Positions 33,026-41,890 of a stretch of 64,000 nucleotides of DNA are shown in pieces. The notes beneath the pieces were generated by a model. The model did no database searches and was not told the origin of the DNA. It was given only the letters and a program-made list of their open reading frames with translations. The DNA is taken from contig NZ_JAJOMB010000003.1 in assembly GCF_021129305.1 (NCBI RefSeq), positions 372,001-436,000 of the forward strand. The letters are read 5' to 3'. Each line of letters starts with the position of its first letter. Positions within the stretch are counted from its first letter, which is position 1. A program made the translations under genes and the position numbers. Source of the stretch: Kineosporia babensis (GTDB taxonomy: Bacteria; Actinomycetota; Actinomycetes; Actinomycetales; Kineosporiaceae).

Positions 33026-34759
33026 CTAATGACGTCCGGCCGACCAGGCTGACCACAACTTGGCATAGCGTCCGCCGGCCGCGACCAGCTCGTCGTGGCG
33101 ACCCTGTTCGACCACCCGGCCGCCCTCCATCACCAGCACCTGGTCGGCCAGCGCGGCCTGGGAGAAGCGGTGGGCGACCAGAACGCCGGTGCGGCCGGCC
33201 AGGACCCGTTCGGCGGCGGCGTCGAGTTCGCGCGAACCGGTGCTGCCCGCCTCCGCAGTGGCTTCGTCGAGGATGGCGACGAGGGGGTCGGCGAGCAGGA
33301 CCCGGGCCAGGGCCAGTTGCTGCGACTGCTGCGGGCTGAGATCGTGACCGCCTTCACCGACGACGGTTTCGATCCCCTCCGGGAGGGCCGCCACCCAACC
33401 GGCGGCACCCACCTGCGCAAGAGCGTCCAAAAGCTGGTTCTCATCGGCGTTCGGAGCAGCCAGACGCAGGTCTTCGGCCAGGGGTCCGGCGAAGACGTGC
33501 ACTTCCTGGGTGACCAGGACGACCCGGGACTGGACGGCTTCGTTCATCTCGGCGCCGCCGATCCGCACGCTGCCGTGGTCGGGCTGCCGGATCCCGGCGA
33601 GAATCGCGGCCAGGGTACTCTTTCCGCCACCGCTACCGCCGACCAGGGCGACCGTGCCCCCGGCCGGGATCGTGACATCCAGACCGTGCAGAACGTCGTG
33701 CCCCTCGACGTACGCGTGGCGCACACCGTTCGCCTCGACCAGACCGTCGCGCGGGCTGTCCGCACCGATCGCTGCCGGTAGAGGGATTTCGCTGATCCCG
33801 ACGATCCGCGAGAGGCTGGCGGTGGCCGACTGCAGGGTGTCGAGCAGGAAGAGCATGGCGTTGATCGGGCCGAAGAGGTTGGCGAAGTAGAGGGCGGCGG
33901 CACTGGCCGTGCCGACCGTGACCTGATCCGCCCGCACCAGCCAGAACCCGGCCACCAGCACGGCCGAGAGCCCGATCGCCTCGGCCAGATTGAGCCGGGC
34001 GAAGAAGCGCATGTGCAGGCGGACGATGCCGACCATGTGCTGAAGGCTGGCGTCCACCCGGCGCCGGACGAGTTCCACGTGTTCCCCGGCCAGGCCGAAG
34101 GCCCGCACACTGGCGGCGCCGCCGATGCTTTCGAGGAACTGCTGCTGTTCCGCGGCCGAGGCCTTGCGGCTGATCGCGTAAACCGGCCCGGAGCGGCGCA
34201 TGTACCAACGGCTGGTGCCGGCCTGGACCGGGACGGCGAGGGCCGCGGCTACCGCGAAGCGCCAGTCCAGGGCGATCAGGCCGACCCCGGTCAGGGCGAT
34301 CACCAGGGCGGACTGCACGAACTGGGGTACCGCGGTGCGCACCGCGTCGCTGACCATGGCCACGTCTTCGGTGACGCGCGAGGTCAGGTCGCCGGAACCG
34401 CCGCGCTCGATCCGTTCCAGCGGCAGGGCCAGGGCGTGCTGGACGAACGATTCTCTCAGCGCGGCCAGCACTTCCTCACCGAGCCGGGCGATCGTGGACA
34501 GCCCGACCCAGGCCAGCACGGCCTGCACCAGAGCGGCACCGGCCAGCGCCAGCACGCGTTCGCCGACCGGCCCGGGCTCCTGCGCCACCACCAGGTCGAC
34601 GATGCTGCCCAGCAAGGGAGCGGTGACCAGGCTGGCGGCGGCCGCGGCGATCAGCGCGCTCAGGCCGATGATCGCGGCGGTGCGATGGTGACGGATCTCC
34701 TGCCAGATCACCCGTCGGCTGCGCTGCGGTGAGCTGATGGGCAGGACGTTGGCGCTCAC
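33026..34759 (-). CDS. ABC exporter half-transporter, ATPase-competent subunit
   Basis: A 577-residue membrane-ATPase fusion: six membrane helices in about 1-310, then an NBD. Walker A is intact (GGSGGGKST) and Walker B is intact (VAILDEATAE), but the signature is LSPQQ instead of LSGGQ. It is coupled to the upstream half-transporter by a GTGA overlap. The defects of the two subunits are complementary, so they should form a heterodimer with one working ATP site. Within an NRPS cluster it probably exports the product or a precursor. Confidence 0.88.
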   Translation of the reverse strand: MSANVLPISSPQRSRRVIWQEIRHHRTAAIIGLSALIAAAAASLVTAPLLGSIVDLVVAQEPGPVGERVLALAGAALVQAVLAWVGLSTIARLGEEVLAALRESFVQHALALPLERIERGGSGDLTSRVTEDVAMVSDAVRTAVPQFVQSALVIALTGVGLIALDWRFAVAAALAVPVQAGTSRWYMRRSGPVYAISRKASAAEQQQFLESIGGAASVRAFGLAGEHVELVRRRVDASLQHMVGIVRLHMRFFARLNLAEAIGLSAVLVAGFWLVRADQVTVGTASAAALYFANLFGPINAMLFLLDTLQSATASLSRIVGISEIPLPAAIGADSPRDGLVEANGVRHAYVEGHDVLHGLDVTIPAGGTVALVGGSGGGKSTLAAILAGIRQPDHGSVRIGGAEMNEAVQSRVVLVTQEVHVFAGPLAEDLRLAAPNADENQLLDALAQVGAAGWVAALPEGIETVVGEGGHDLSPQQSQQLALARVLLADPLVAILDEATAEAGSTGSRELDAAAERVLAGRTGVLVAHRFSQAALADQVLVMEGGRVVEQGRHDELVAAGGRYAKLWSAWSAGRH

Positions 34760-36465
34760 GACAGCACTGCTTCCTGGTAGGTGCTCTGCTGGGCCATCAG
34801 TTCGGCGTGCGTGCCGTCGGCCACGATCCGGCCTTCGTGCAGCAGGATCACCCGGTCGGCGGCGGACAGCAGGGCGGGGCTGGAGGTGAGCAGGACGGTG
34901 GTGCGCCCGGCCCGGTTGCGGCGCAGGCCTTCGGCGATGCTGGATTCGGTGACGGTGTCGACGGCCGTGGTCGGGTCGTGCAGCACCAGCACCGGGGCAT
35001 CGCGCACCAGGGCCCGGGCCAGGGCGATGCGCTGACGCTGACCGCCGGACAGTGAACGGCCGCGCTCGGAGACCTCGGAGTCCAGGCCGTGCGGCAGCAT
35101 CGAGGCCACCTGGTCGGCGCCGGCGGCGGCGAGGGCGCTGTGCAGGGCGTCCTCGTCGCGCTCGGCGGAGGTGAGGACGTTGTCGGTCAGGGTTCCGGTG
35201 AACAGGTCCGGATCGTGCGGGCAGACCAGAACCACCTCCCGCAACCGGGCCGGATCGAGGTCACGCAGAGACTGCCCGTCCAGGACGACCTCGCCCTGCT
35301 CCGGGTCGAGTTCGCGGCCGAGACAGCGGCACAGGGTGGCCGCGGCGGACGGCTCGGTGGTCAGAACGCCGATGAACTGCCCGGCGTCGATCTTCAGATC
35401 CACCCCGTTCAGACCGGGTCCGTGCAGATCATTGAGGACGATGGCGCCCGGGTTCGCGCTCGCCGGTGCGGCCGAGCCGCCGGTCACCGCGGGCGGGGCG
35501 TTGAGGAACTCGGCGATCCGGACGGCGGAGGCCCGCCCGGCCGCCAGGGTGGCGAACACCGCCCCGAACGTGGCCATCGGCTCGAGCAGGAACTGGGCCA
35601 GGCCCACCGCCGAGACCAGCTGGCCCACGGTGATCTGCCCGTCCATCGCCAGCCGGCCGCCGACCAGCGCGACCAGGGCCAGGAAGCACCCGTTGATCGC
35701 GATCACCGAGGCCGAGTAGACGGCTTCGGTGCGGGCGTTGTGGACGCTGGCGCCCAGGGCCAGGCGGCTGGCGCGGTGGTACTGCGCGCTGCCCGCCCGC
35801 TCGGCCCGCAGCCCCTTCAGCACCCGCACCCCGCGCACCAGGTCGGTGGCCACCCCGGCCGCCCGGGCCGCTTGTTCCTGCTGGGCCGAGCTGCGCTTCT
35901 CCAGCGGGGAACTGATCGCCCGGACCGCCAGCAGCAACAGCGGTGTGCCGATCAGGACCAGCCCACCCAACGGCAGCGAGACCGCCAGCAGGGCCACGCC
36001 GGCCACGATCACGCCCACCACTGCGGCCAGGCCCTGGGCCAGCTGGTAGTGCACCGCGGTCAGCCGGCGCACGTCCGAGGTGGCGATGCTGACCATCGCG
36101 CCGGGCAGCTGCGCCTGGCTGCTGCCCCGGGCGTCCAGGGCCCGCCGGGCGATCCGGACCCGCAGGTCCAGGGCCGCGTTCACGCTGGCCCCGAAGCCGA
36201 CCTGGAACCCCAGCCGGCCACAGGTCGAGAGCATGGCGAAGTTCGCGATCAGCACACCGAGCCAGGTGATCAGGGCCACGGTGTCGCCGGTGGCGACCGC
36301 CCGGTCGATGATCACGCCGATCAGCAACGGCACGGCCGCCTCGCCGACCTGATGGCCGCAGGTGAGCGCACCGGCCCCGAGCATCCGCCGGGACTGGGAG
36401 GTGATGGACCGCCGCAGCAGGGTGCGGCCGTCAGCTGGTTCGAGGTGCAGGTCAGGGCTGTTCAC
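34756..36465 (-). CDS. ABC exporter half-transporter with degenerate ATP site
   Basis: A 569-residue type IV exporter subunit, GTG start. The membrane domain spans about 30-320. The NBD lacks a Walker A (the P-loop place reads GVLTTEPSAAATL, with no GxxGxGKS) and its Walker B reads LVLHDPTTAVD with no catalytic Glu; the signature LSGGQRQR is perfect. It therefore supplies only the signature motif for the partner's ATP site. The first codons lie 6 bp from a 20-bp palindrome that overlaps the end of the preceding racemase gene. Confidence 0.85.
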   Translation of the reverse strand: MNSPDLHLEPADGRTLLRRSITSQSRRMLGAGALTCGHQVGEAAVPLLIGVIIDRAVATGDTVALITWLGVLIANFAMLSTCGRLGFQVGFGASVNAALDLRVRIARRALDARGSSQAQLPGAMVSIATSDVRRLTAVHYQLAQGLAAVVGVIVAGVALLAVSLPLGGLVLIGTPLLLLAVRAISSPLEKRSSAQQEQAARAAGVATDLVRGVRVLKGLRAERAGSAQYHRASRLALGASVHNARTEAVYSASVIAINGCFLALVALVGGRLAMDGQITVGQLVSAVGLAQFLLEPMATFGAVFATLAAGRASAVRIAEFLNAPPAVTGGSAAPASANPGAIVLNDLHGPGLNGVDLKIDAGQFIGVLTTEPSAAATLCRCLGRELDPEQGEVVLDGQSLRDLDPARLREVVLVCPHDPDLFTGTLTDNVLTSAERDEDALHSALAAAGADQVASMLPHGLDSEVSERGRSLSGGQRQRIALARALVRDAPVLVLHDPTTAVDTVTESSIAEGLRRNRAGRTTVLLTSSPALLSAADRVILLHEGRIVADGTHAELMAQQSTYQEAVLS

Positions 36466-36470
36466 AATGC

Positions 36471-36490
36471 TGGTTAGGTTAACCTAACCA
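36471..36490. promoter_or_regulatory. Perfect 20-bp palindrome upstream of the ABC exporter
   Basis: TGGTTAGGTTAACCTAACCA lies 5 bp before the exporter GTG and over the racemase stop codon. Its arms TTAGGTTA/TAACCTAA are those of actinobacterial iron boxes (IdeR/DmdR), but the arms overlap, making the dyad 5 bp shorter than the usual 19-mer. It may be an iron-regulator site variant or the operator of another dimer; it implies an internal promoter for the exporter genes. Confidence 0.55.
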
Positions 36491-37593
36491 GCAGCCGGCT
36501 CCAGTACCGCGGTGGTCACCTCCGCCAGCACATCCGGGAGCGGGCTCACGCCCAGACCGGGCCCGGAGGGCACGTCGAGGCAGCCGTCGCGCAGCACGAA
36601 CGGCTCAGTGATGTCGGTGGCGAAGTACCGGTCGGACGCCGAGACGTCACCGGGCAGGGTGAAGTTGGGCAGGGCGGCCAGAGCGGCGTTGCCGGCCCGG
36701 CCCAGGCCGGTCTCGAGCATGCCGCCGCACCAGACCGGGATGCCGTTGGCGGCGCAGACGTCGTGGATGCGGCGGGCCTCCAGGTAACCGCCCACGCGTC
36801 CGGGCTTGATGTTCACGATCCGGCAGGCGCCCAGGGCGATCGCGTCGGCCGCCGAGCGGGCCGAGACGATCGACTCGTCCAGGCAGATCGGAGTCACCAG
36901 CTGGCGGGCGAGTTCGGCATGACCGCGCACATCCTCCTCGTCCAGGGGCTGTTCGATCAGCAGCAGGTCGAAGGCGTCCAGGCGGGCCAGGTGGCGGGCG
37001 TCGCCCAGGGTGTAGGCGGCGTTGGCGTCGACCTGCAGCACCAGGTCGTCGCCGAAGCGCTCGCGGACCGCCCGGACCGGGGCCAGGTCCCAGCCCGGCT
37101 CGATCTTGAGTTTGATCCGCTGGTAGCCCTGCTCCAGATAGCCGGTCACCGCGTCCAGCAGTTCAGGGACCGAGTCCATGATGCCGACCGAGACCCCGCT
37201 GGCCACCCGGTCGGTGACGGCGCCCATCGAGGTGGCGAAGGACATCCCGTACGAGCGCAGTTCGGCATCCATCACCGCCATCTCGACCGCGGCCTTGGCC
37301 ATCCGGTGCCCCTTGACCCCGCCCATCAGCCCGGCGACGGTACTCGCGGTGACCTGCTCGGCGGCCAGCAGCGGAGGCAGCAGATGCCGCTGCAGCACGT
37401 CCAGGGTGCTCTCGATGTACTCGGAGGAGTAACTGGCGTCGAAGCCGGAGACCGACTCACCCCAGCCCTCGGAATCCTTGGTGATCACCTGCACCAGCAC
37501 CGCGGGCTTGTCGTACTCGATGCCCAGCGAGGTCCGGAACGGGCTGACCAGCGGCAGATTGACGCGGCGCAGCACCACCCGTTCGATGCGCAT
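36484..37593 (-). CDS. Enolase-superfamily N-acylamino acid racemase / o-succinylbenzoate synthase-like
   Basis: A 369-residue MLE-subgroup enolase with the catalytic KLKI (KxK), metal ligands VDANAAY, IEQPLDEED and LDES, and the opposing Lys in IVNIKPGRVGG. OSBS of menaquinone synthesis and N-succinylamino acid racemase share this sequence family. The upstream gene, overlapping by 1 bp (TGATG), is the GNAT that accompanies NSAR in the pathway converting D- to L-amino acids through N-succinyl derivatives. No men genes are near. Inference: it racemises an N-acyl amino acid for the NRPS cluster. Confidence 0.85.
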   Translation of the reverse strand: MRIERVVLRRVNLPLVSPFRTSLGIEYDKPAVLVQVITKDSEGWGESVSGFDASYSSEYIESTLDVLQRHLLPPLLAAEQVTASTVAGLMGGVKGHRMAKAAVEMAVMDAELRSYGMSFATSMGAVTDRVASGVSVGIMDSVPELLDAVTGYLEQGYQRIKLKIEPGWDLAPVRAVRERFGDDLVLQVDANAAYTLGDARHLARLDAFDLLLIEQPLDEEDVRGHAELARQLVTPICLDESIVSARSAADAIALGACRIVNIKPGRVGGYLEARRIHDVCAANGIPVWCGGMLETGLGRAGNAALAALPNFTLPGDVSASDRYFATDITEPFVLRDGCLDVPSGPGLGVSPLPDVLAEVTTAVLEPAAG

Positions 37594-38450
37594 CAGCGTT
37601 CGCCTCGCACCAGAACGTAACCGCCTGCCGTACGGTCGAAGTCGATCAAGCTGGCCCCCGCGGAGAGCAGCCCGCCCAGCACCTCACGCAACGCCGTCCG
37701 CCACTCGGCCGCCAGAGCCGGATCCTGTCGCCGCAGAGCTTCGATGTCCGAGGGCACCGCCACGACGACCACCTGAGCATCCGTCGTGTGCGAAACCGGC
37801 CGTTCGTCGTCACAACCCAGCAGCAGAGCCAAATCCGGCGTTGTCGAGAGCCGCCCGTCACCATCACAGGCCGCCCGCGCCCGCTCGCCCAGCAGTTCCC
37901 AGCGCAGAAGCAGCCGATCGCTGGGGTCGGCGCCGTTCAGGCCGTCCGGCAGCTGCCCGTAGTGGTCGATCAGGTACTGCTGCGCTCCCCCGCCGAGCTT
38001 GCGGAAGTTGAAGTGGGCGTTGCGGGCGATCAGTGGGTCGAAGGTCCAGGTGATCTCGTGCGCACCGTGTTCCAGCACGTGAGCCCGCTGATCCAGTTTC
38101 AGCGCGAACCCGACGTCACGCCGCCGGGCCGAGGTCAGCACACCCGCGATGTGGCTGTGCATCTCCGGATGATCCGGCGGGCCCCACAGTCCCACGCAGG
38201 CGGCCAGCAACTGCTCCCCGTCGAAGGCCCCGGCAACGTAGGCACCGGCGTCCGCCATTGCCTTGATCACGTCCGCGGCCAGCGGCGGAGCCCCCGGCTC
38301 GGTCTGCCACACCTCGGCCAGGAACCGCTCGCAGACGAACGAGTCCGCCGTCGATCCCAGTGCCCGTACCGATACTCCGGCTCGCGCCGCCGCCCGCTGC
38401 GCGCTTCGGCGGGCGTCCGCTGTTCCCTTGCTGCGTTCCACATCCGGCAT
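37593..38450 (-). CDS. GNAT family N-acyltransferase (NSAR-associated type)
   Basis: A 285-residue GNAT. The first 20 residues are Arg/Ala-rich; the core is recognisable in YVAGAFDGEQLLAACVGLWGPP, HSHIAGVLTSARRRDVGFALKLDQRAHVLE and WTFDPLIARNAHFNFRKLG. This is the group found beside N-succinylamino acid racemase, described as an N-succinyltransferase acting on D-amino acids. It opens the leftward operon, divergent from the NRPS genes with 127 bp between starts. A deacylase that would complete the known pathway is absent from the window. Confidence 0.78.
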   Translation of the reverse strand: MPDVERSKGTADARRSAQRAAARAGVSVRALGSTADSFVCERFLAEVWQTEPGAPPLAADVIKAMADAGAYVAGAFDGEQLLAACVGLWGPPDHPEMHSHIAGVLTSARRRDVGFALKLDQRAHVLEHGAHEITWTFDPLIARNAHFNFRKLGGGAQQYLIDHYGQLPDGLNGADPSDRLLLRWELLGERARAACDGDGRLSTTPDLALLLGCDDERPVSHTTDAQVVVVAVPSDIEALRRQDPALAAEWRTALREVLGGLLSAGASLIDFDRTAGGYVLVRGER

Positions 38451-38577
38451 CTTCGACCACTCGCGGAGCCGGTCCGGCCCGCAAAGCTTGCATCGTTGTC
38501 ATCCTTCGCCTGGCGTTCGCATTCGCGACACATTGCGTCTTTAGTACGTCTGTCCGACTTCGCTTGATTACAGCACT

Positions 38578-41500
38578 ATGAGCCTGGGTGAAATCCCCCG
38601 GCGGCATCTCCAGCGAGAACTTCCCCCCGAAGACACACTGGTGACCTTTGCCGTCCGGGCACTGCAAGAGGTGGCCAGAAGGCTGGACCGCAACCTCGTC
38701 GTCGGCTCCACCTCGATCGAGACCCTCGATCGGCCACCGGCCGCCGCGTTCGTGCTCCACACGAGCACCTTCGCGGCGGGTGTCGCCGGCCCGGTCGTCC
38801 ATGCACAGATGGACGACTGTGGCGGTGTAGCAGTTGATCTCACGGTGGCGGACGACGACCTGTGGGCACCGGCCGCGGCAGCCGTGACCGAGATGTGCAC
38901 CGAGCTGCTGAGCGCTCTGCTGGCCGACCCCGAGGTCGATCTGACCACCGTCCCGGCGCTGTCCAAGGCCACCGAGTCGCAGGTGCTCGGGCCGCTGGCC
39001 GGGCTCGCCGTGGATCACGGGCCGTTGGCCAGTGTGCCCGAACGACTCTTGACCAGTGCCCGGACCACACCCGATGCGGTAGCTGTCTACGCGGCCGACG
39101 GCACGCTGACCTACCGGCAGCTGGTTTCCCGGGCCAGCGCCCTGGCCACCCGCCTGCAGGTCGAGCCGGGCTCTCTGGTACCGGTTCTCGTGGCCGAGGG
39201 TCTGGCCCTGCCGATCGCCTGGACCGCCGTCATGTTCGCCGGGGCAGGCTACGTCCCGCTCGACCCGCGCTGGCCCACCCAGCGGATCGAACGCGTTCTT
39301 GATCTGCTCGGCGCCGCGCCAGTAGTCTGCGCAGATCCCGCCGCGGTGCCGCAGACTCACCGGGCCGTCGTCATCGACCAGGCCGAGATCTCGCCCGCCG
39401 CAGTCCCGGTCGGCCCGGACGACATCGTCTACGGGGTCTTCACCTCCGGCACCACCGGTACCCCGATGTGCGCGGTCAACCAGCACCGGGGCGTGGCCAA
39501 CCGGCTGAAGTTCATGTCGCGCTGGTTCGGCCCGCCGCCGCAGCGGGAGGTGGTGCTGCAGAACACCCGGCACACCTTCGACTCGGCCTTCTGGCAGATC
39601 TTCTGGCCGCTCACCACCGGCGGCGCCACCGTGATCCCCAGCGTCGGCGAGCATCTCGACCTGCAACACACCATCGACCTGATCGAAGCGCACGGCGTGA
39701 GCGTGACCGACTTCGTGCCCGGAGTGCTCAACGCCCTGCTGTCGCTGCTGGAGCAGCGCCCGGCCCTGGTCGGGCAGCTGCGCTCACTGCGGCATCTGGT
39801 GGTCGGCGGCGAGCAGATCAACCCGCACGACGTGCACCGGATGCAGCAGCTCCTGCCGGGCCTGCGGGTGAGCAACGGCTACGGGCCGACCGAAGCCGCC
39901 ATCGGCATGATCTTTCACGAGGTGAGTGCGGCCGACGGCGACGACGTGCCGCTCGGCCGGCCGATCGACAACTGCGCGGCGGTGATCGTCGACGTTGACG
40001 GCAAGCCGCTACCCCCGGGCGCCACCGGGGAGATCGTGATCGGCGGGGCCTGCATCGGGCTCGGCTACCACGGTGCCCCGCAGCGCTCGGCCCAGCGGTT
40101 CTTCGAATGCCCCTGGCCCACCGCGGGTCCGGTGCTGACCGGGCGGATGTACCGCACCGGCGACCTCGGGCACCTGGACGCGCAGGGCCGGTTCCACTTC
40201 GCCGGGCGGATCGACCACCAGATCAAGGTCGGCGGGGTACGGATCGAACCCGGCGAGGTCGAGGCGGCCGCGCTGGCCTTCCCGGGTGTGCGGCAGGCGG
40301 TGGCCCTGGTGGTCGGTCCGGCCACCGGCCGCGAGCTGGTGCTGATCACCACCGGACCGGCCACTTCCCGAGAAGTGCTGGATCATCTGCGAACTCGGCT
40401 GCCGCGTCACAGCGTTCCGCAGCGCTGCGTGGTGGTCGAGGAAATGCCGCTGACCGAGGCCGGGAAGACCGACCGCCGCCAGCTGGCGTTGCGCGCCGAA
40501 CTGGCCGGGCAGTCCACCGAAACCACCGATCCGGTGCTGGACGTGCTGCGCTCCTCACTCCGGCGTCCCGATCTGAACTCCAGCGATGACGTTTTCGCCG
40601 CAGGCGTGAACTCGCTGCAGGCGGTGGCGGCCGTGGTCGCCCTCACCGAGCGGTTCAAGGTGGAGCTCGGGGTCAAGGACCTCCTCGAGCACCCGACCGC
40701 GGCCCGGCTGCGTGAACTGGTGGCCCGGCGGGAGCGGGAGCACGGCGCCGTACCTGACGTGGCTGCACTGGTTTCCGCCGACCTGGCCCTGGTGCCCAGC
40801 CCTGGCCCGCAACGGTCTGCCCGGCGACCGGTCAAGACCGTTCTCCTGACTGGAGCAACCGGTTTTGTCGGCGCCCGGCTGCTGTTCGAGCTGCTGGAAG
40901 AGCCGGACCTGAACGTGGTGTGCCTGGTGCGCGGGCAGGACGACGGGCAGGCGCAGCGGCGCCTGCGTACGGCGATGACTGCGCAGGGCCTGGATCACCC
41001 CGGGCTGGCCGACCGTACCCGGGTGGTTGCCGGAGATTTGGGACGCAGCGGGCTGGGTCTGTCGGCCGATCGCTGGCTTTCGCTGGTGGCCGGGTGCGAT
41101 CTGGTGCTGCACAACGGCGCGATGGTCAACTTCTTGTACGACTACCGGATGCACCGCGAGCCCAATGTGCTGGGCACGGCCGAGGTGATCCGGTTCGCCC
41201 GGGAGGCGGGCGGCATTCCGGTGCACTACATCTCGTCGCTGGGCGTGCTGCACGACCACGCGGTACGCAGCCCCGGCCGACTGCCGGAGGATGTCGATCC
41301 GGCCGAGATCACTCCGCCTTCCAGCGGTTACAGCCTGTCCAAGTGGGTGGCCGAGCGGTTGCTGCAGAGCGCGAGCGATCTGCCGGTGACCGTGCTGCGC
41401 CTGGGCGAGATCATGCCCGCCGCCGGCGCGGTGCAGCAGAATTCCAGCGCGGTGACGCACCTGCTGCTGAGTGCCTTCGAGCGGCTCGGTGCTGTGCCGA

Positions 41501-41868
41501 TGGCGCAGCTGCGCTCGGACTTCACCCCGGTGGACGAGGCGGCTCGGGTGGTCGTCCGGTCCGTTCGGGAGCAGGCCGTCTGGGGCCGGGCGTTGCACGT
41601 CTTCCGGCCCGGCACCGTTCTTTTCGACGAGATTCCCGCTGGTGCGGCCCGAATCTCCTGTACCGCCTTCATCGAGCGGCTGCGGGAGACCGAGGAACTG
41701 AGCACCCTGCTGGCGATCATCGAGCACCGCGCCGCCGGAGCACTGGACGAAGAAGCCAGCGCCCGCGCCACGCTGGAGAACCTGTTGCAGGACAACCCCC
41801 TGCACTTCGACCGGTCAGTGAGCGCCGGCTTCGAGGAGCGCGCCGCAGAACCGGCCCTCAACCGTTGA
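38578..41868 (+). CDS. NRPS with A-T-reductase domains and a short C-domain remnant
   Basis: A 1096-residue synthetase. Residues 1-150 resemble the C-terminal part of a condensation domain but lack HHxxxDG. An A domain spans about 160-650 (NGYGPTEAA, YRTGDLGHLD, GRIDHQIKVGG, GKTDR); its A3 core reads TSGTTGTPMCAVNQ, with Met where Lys is usual. The T domain carries S679 in GVNSLQA. The C-terminal thioester reductase (about 755-1060) has TGATGFVGARLL and YSLSK (Y918, K922), releasing an aldehyde or alcohol. By-eye pocket residues: D S W D V G G I G K, no match I recognise. No ribosome site precedes the ATG, so the gene may be leaderless. Confidence 0.88.
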   Translation: MSLGEIPRRHLQRELPPEDTLVTFAVRALQEVARRLDRNLVVGSTSIETLDRPPAAAFVLHTSTFAAGVAGPVVHAQMDDCGGVAVDLTVADDDLWAPAAAAVTEMCTELLSALLADPEVDLTTVPALSKATESQVLGPLAGLAVDHGPLASVPERLLTSARTTPDAVAVYAADGTLTYRQLVSRASALATRLQVEPGSLVPVLVAEGLALPIAWTAVMFAGAGYVPLDPRWPTQRIERVLDLLGAAPVVCADPAAVPQTHRAVVIDQAEISPAAVPVGPDDIVYGVFTSGTTGTPMCAVNQHRGVANRLKFMSRWFGPPPQREVVLQNTRHTFDSAFWQIFWPLTTGGATVIPSVGEHLDLQHTIDLIEAHGVSVTDFVPGVLNALLSLLEQRPALVGQLRSLRHLVVGGEQINPHDVHRMQQLLPGLRVSNGYGPTEAAIGMIFHEVSAADGDDVPLGRPIDNCAAVIVDVDGKPLPPGATGEIVIGGACIGLGYHGAPQRSAQRFFECPWPTAGPVLTGRMYRTGDLGHLDAQGRFHFAGRIDHQIKVGGVRIEPGEVEAAALAFPGVRQAVALVVGPATGRELVLITTGPATSREVLDHLRTRLPRHSVPQRCVVVEEMPLTEAGKTDRRQLALRAELAGQSTETTDPVLDVLRSSLRRPDLNSSDDVFAAGVNSLQAVAAVVALTERFKVELGVKDLLEHPTAARLRELVARREREHGAVPDVAALVSADLALVPSPGPQRSARRPVKTVLLTGATGFVGARLLFELLEEPDLNVVCLVRGQDDGQAQRRLRTAMTAQGLDHPGLADRTRVVAGDLGRSGLGLSADRWLSLVAGCDLVLHNGAMVNFLYDYRMHREPNVLGTAEVIRFAREAGGIPVHYISSLGVLHDHAVRSPGRLPEDVDPAEITPPSSGYSLSKWVAERLLQSASDLPVTVLRLGEIMPAAGAVQQNSSAVTHLLLSAFERLGAVPMAQLRSDFTPVDEAARVVVRSVREQAVWGRALHVFRPGTVLFDEIPAGAARISCTAFIERLRETEELSTLLAIIEHRAAGALDEEASARATLENLLQDNPLHFDRSVSAGFEERAAEPALNR

Positions 41869-41890
41869 GCACCGAACGAAAGGCACTCTC

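Noticed and set aside
36471-36490. Canonical IdeR/DmdR iron box
   Set aside because: Half-sites match, but the dyad is 5 bp shorter than the 19-bp consensus, so I kept it only as a variant or unassigned operator.
36484-37593. MenC of menaquinone synthesis
   Set aside because: Possible by family, but no other men genes are near and the GNAT overlap points to N-acylamino acid racemisation.
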